Shown here: one piece after another, positions 5,523 to 5,822 of the stretch
How positions within the stretch are numbered: position 1 is the first letter of the stretch
How the letters are laid out: each line of letters starts with the position of its first letter
Assembly: GCA_946538475.1 (NCBI GenBank)
Contig: CAMNGN010000123.1
Span: forward strand, 1 to 5,822
Direction of reading: 5' to 3'
Source of the DNA: an uncultured Blautia sp.
GTDB taxonomy: Bacteria; Bacillota; Clostridia; Lachnospirales; Lachnospiraceae
Length of the DNA: 5,822 nt
Program-made: the position numbers and the translations under genes
The notes under the pieces: model-generated
The model's input: the letters and a program-made list of their open reading frames with translations, nothing else
Told to the model about the DNA's origin: nothing
Databases searched by the model: none

Positions 5523-5569
5523 ACGATAACAGTGATGGTAAAACCACCAATATGTAAAGTAATTCGCAT
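5492..5569 (-). CDS. 25-residue hydrophobic/basic peptide, candidate type I toxin
   Basis: ATG at 5567-5569, stop TGA at 5492-5494. The peptide has a hydrophobic, beta-branched stretch (ITLHIGGFTITVIV, 3-16) followed by a very basic, polar tail (KRRNRHSAK, 17-25). Short hydrophobic segment plus Lys/Arg/Asn tail is the general form of membrane-acting type I toxins (Fst, TxpA, AapA), but I see no clear homology to any named one. The Shine-Dalgarno AGGAGGTG (5576-5583) is near perfect and 6 bases from the ATG, much stronger than chance would give, which is the main argument that the frame is translated. It has its own consensus promoter (5653-5681), a structured mRNA with a buried binding site, and an opposing antisense promoter. 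A leader peptide or regulatory short frame is the other possibility. Confidence 0.55.
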   Translation of the reverse strand: MRITLHIGGFTITVIVKRRNRHSAK

Positions 5570-5575
5570 ACGCTT

Positions 5576-5594
5576 CACCTCCTTTCGGAAGGTG
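5576..5594 (-). promoter_or_regulatory. Hairpin sequestering the Shine-Dalgarno of the small frame
   Basis: On the minus-strand RNA, CACCUUCC and GGAGGUG pair over 7 bp with one bulged U, capped by a GAAA tetraloop. The paired right arm is the Shine-Dalgarno itself, so translation would be off in the folded mRNA. It abuts the inner long-distance arm (5596), allowing coaxial stacking. Confidence 0.6.
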
Positions 5595-5629
5595 TAGCTA
5601 AACCGCCTGCCGTCTTATTGCAGTGCCTC

Positions 5630-5647
5630 TATCCTCTTTCGAGGATA
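5630..5647 (-). other. 5'-terminal stem-loop of the minus-strand mRNA
   Basis: UAUCCUC and GAGGAUA (7 bp) capped by GAAA in minus-strand sense. The promoter at 5653-5681 predicts a transcript start near 5646, so this hairpin would be the very 5' end of the RNA, a usual way to protect long-lived toxin mRNAs from decay. On the plus strand no T-run follows, so it is not a terminator there. Confidence 0.5.
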
Positions 5648-5652
5648 AAGAA

Positions 5653-5681
5653 ATTCTAACATCCTATAGTCAATATGTCAA
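5653..5681 (-). promoter_or_regulatory. Strong minus-strand promoter of the 25-codon frame
   Basis: On the minus strand TTGACA (5676-5681), 17 bases, TAGAAT (5653-5658; five of six) with TGT before the -10 (extended -10). A perfect -35 and perfect spacing make this one of the best promoters in the window. It lies about 84 bases upstream of the small frame's ATG with nothing else to serve. Confidence 0.65.
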
Positions 5682-5753
5682 TTCTATAAGTCCAACAGAA
5701 TAAGGAGTTGTAAGAGGGAGTGGCAAAGAATGCTGCTCCTTCTTTTTGTGCTC

Positions 5754-5822
5754 TTACATCTTTTTCATGGTACGTTTGTGGTACTTCTGCTTTTCTGTAT
5801 CAGAAAAGATTTCTGAAATGGT
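5754..5822 (-). CDS. Possible C-terminal end of a gene running off the window
   Basis: On the minus strand a frame open from the window edge to TAA at 5754-5756 reads 22 residues rich in Lys, Thr and Ser (SDTEKQKYHKRTMKKM at its end). A charged tail like this is common at protein C-termini but 22 codons prove little. It contains an 8-bp inverted repeat (5790-5797 with 5801-5808, CTTTTCTG/CAGAAAAG). Between 5682 and 5753 I see only short inverted repeats such as TAAGAG (5711-5716) with CTCTTA (5751-5756), which could be a weak terminator for such a gene. Confidence 0.15.
   Translation of the reverse strand, partial: TISEIFSDTEKQKYHKRTMKKM

Larger units (their letters stand above)
5425..5630. 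repeat. Two-block 25-bp inverted repeat enclosing the small frame
   Basis: AGAGGCACTGC (5425-5435) pairs with GCAGTGCCTCT (5620-5630), 11 bp, and CAGGCGGTTTAGCT (5439-5452) with AGCTAAACCGCCTG (5596-5609), 14 bp; 3 and 10 unpaired bases form an asymmetric internal loop. The repeat brackets 143 bases containing the 25-codon frame and its ribosome binding site. On the minus-strand transcript it joins 5' and 3' ends, and the 3' arm is followed by a U-rich stretch (TTTACATTTTCATTTT) that could end transcription. Inverted ends of a small mobile element are the alternative; no target duplication is evident. Confidence 0.85.

Noticed and set aside
5425..5630. MITE or insertion-sequence ends
   Set aside because: The two-block inverted repeat could be terminal repeats, but I see no target-site duplication, and the promoters, Shine-Dalgarno hairpin and frame inside are better explained by an RNA-regulated peptide gene. 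A genome-wide copy count would settle it.

Overview
The window looks like the chromosome of a gut-type anaerobic Firmicute, most likely Lachnospiraceae or a related Clostridia. The grounds are a Clostridia-style PerR beside a rubrerythrin with its rubredoxin domain at the N-terminus, strong AGGAGG-type ribosome binding sites, TTGACA-17-TATAAT-type promoters, a MetRS with a fused C-terminal tRNA-binding domain, and GGGACG-containing intergenic hairpins. This placement is inference from gene content, not a database match.

Layout. Bases 1-72 hold nothing I can assign. Bases 73-124 are a strong hairpin at the end of the minus-strand block. That block (125-4031) reads, in transcription order, a membrane protein of the 'putative ABC transporter permease' (CmpB-like) family with a coiled-coil repeat tail (3009-4031), a 37-bp perfect inverted repeat (2922-2997), metG (904-2865) and tatD (125-901). 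metG and tatD are almost touching and are surely co-transcribed. A divergent intergenic region (4032-4287) carries a promoter for each direction and several dyads. The plus-strand block is a peroxide-defence pair: the sensor-repressor PerR (4288-4668) and a reverse-type rubrerythrin (4754-5296), the latter with its own promoter and a perfect 23-bp palindrome over its predicted start of transcription. A 26-codon membrane-peptide frame follows (5303-5383).

The most interesting part is 5386-5681, about 300 bp that looks empty to an ordinary gene finder. The minus strand has a consensus promoter whose predicted transcript starts on a GAAA-capped hairpin. The transcript continues into an arm that is complementary (25 bp in two blocks) to its own 3' end, then a second GAAA-capped hairpin that buries a perfect Shine-Dalgarno sequence, then a 25-codon frame for a short hydrophobic peptide with a basic tail, and ends in a U-rich region. 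From the opposite end, a plus-strand TTGACA-17-TAAAAT promoter drives an antisense RNA that could stop at a hairpin plus T-run after about 100 nt, covering the toxin-like frame's 3' half and the 3' pairing arm. This is the architecture of a type I toxin-antitoxin locus (inactive closed mRNA, sequestered RBS, convergent antisense RNA). I do not recognise the peptide as any named toxin family, so it is a candidate new one.

Bases 5682-5822 contain only short inverted repeats and a possible, weakly supported end of a minus-strand gene running off the edge.
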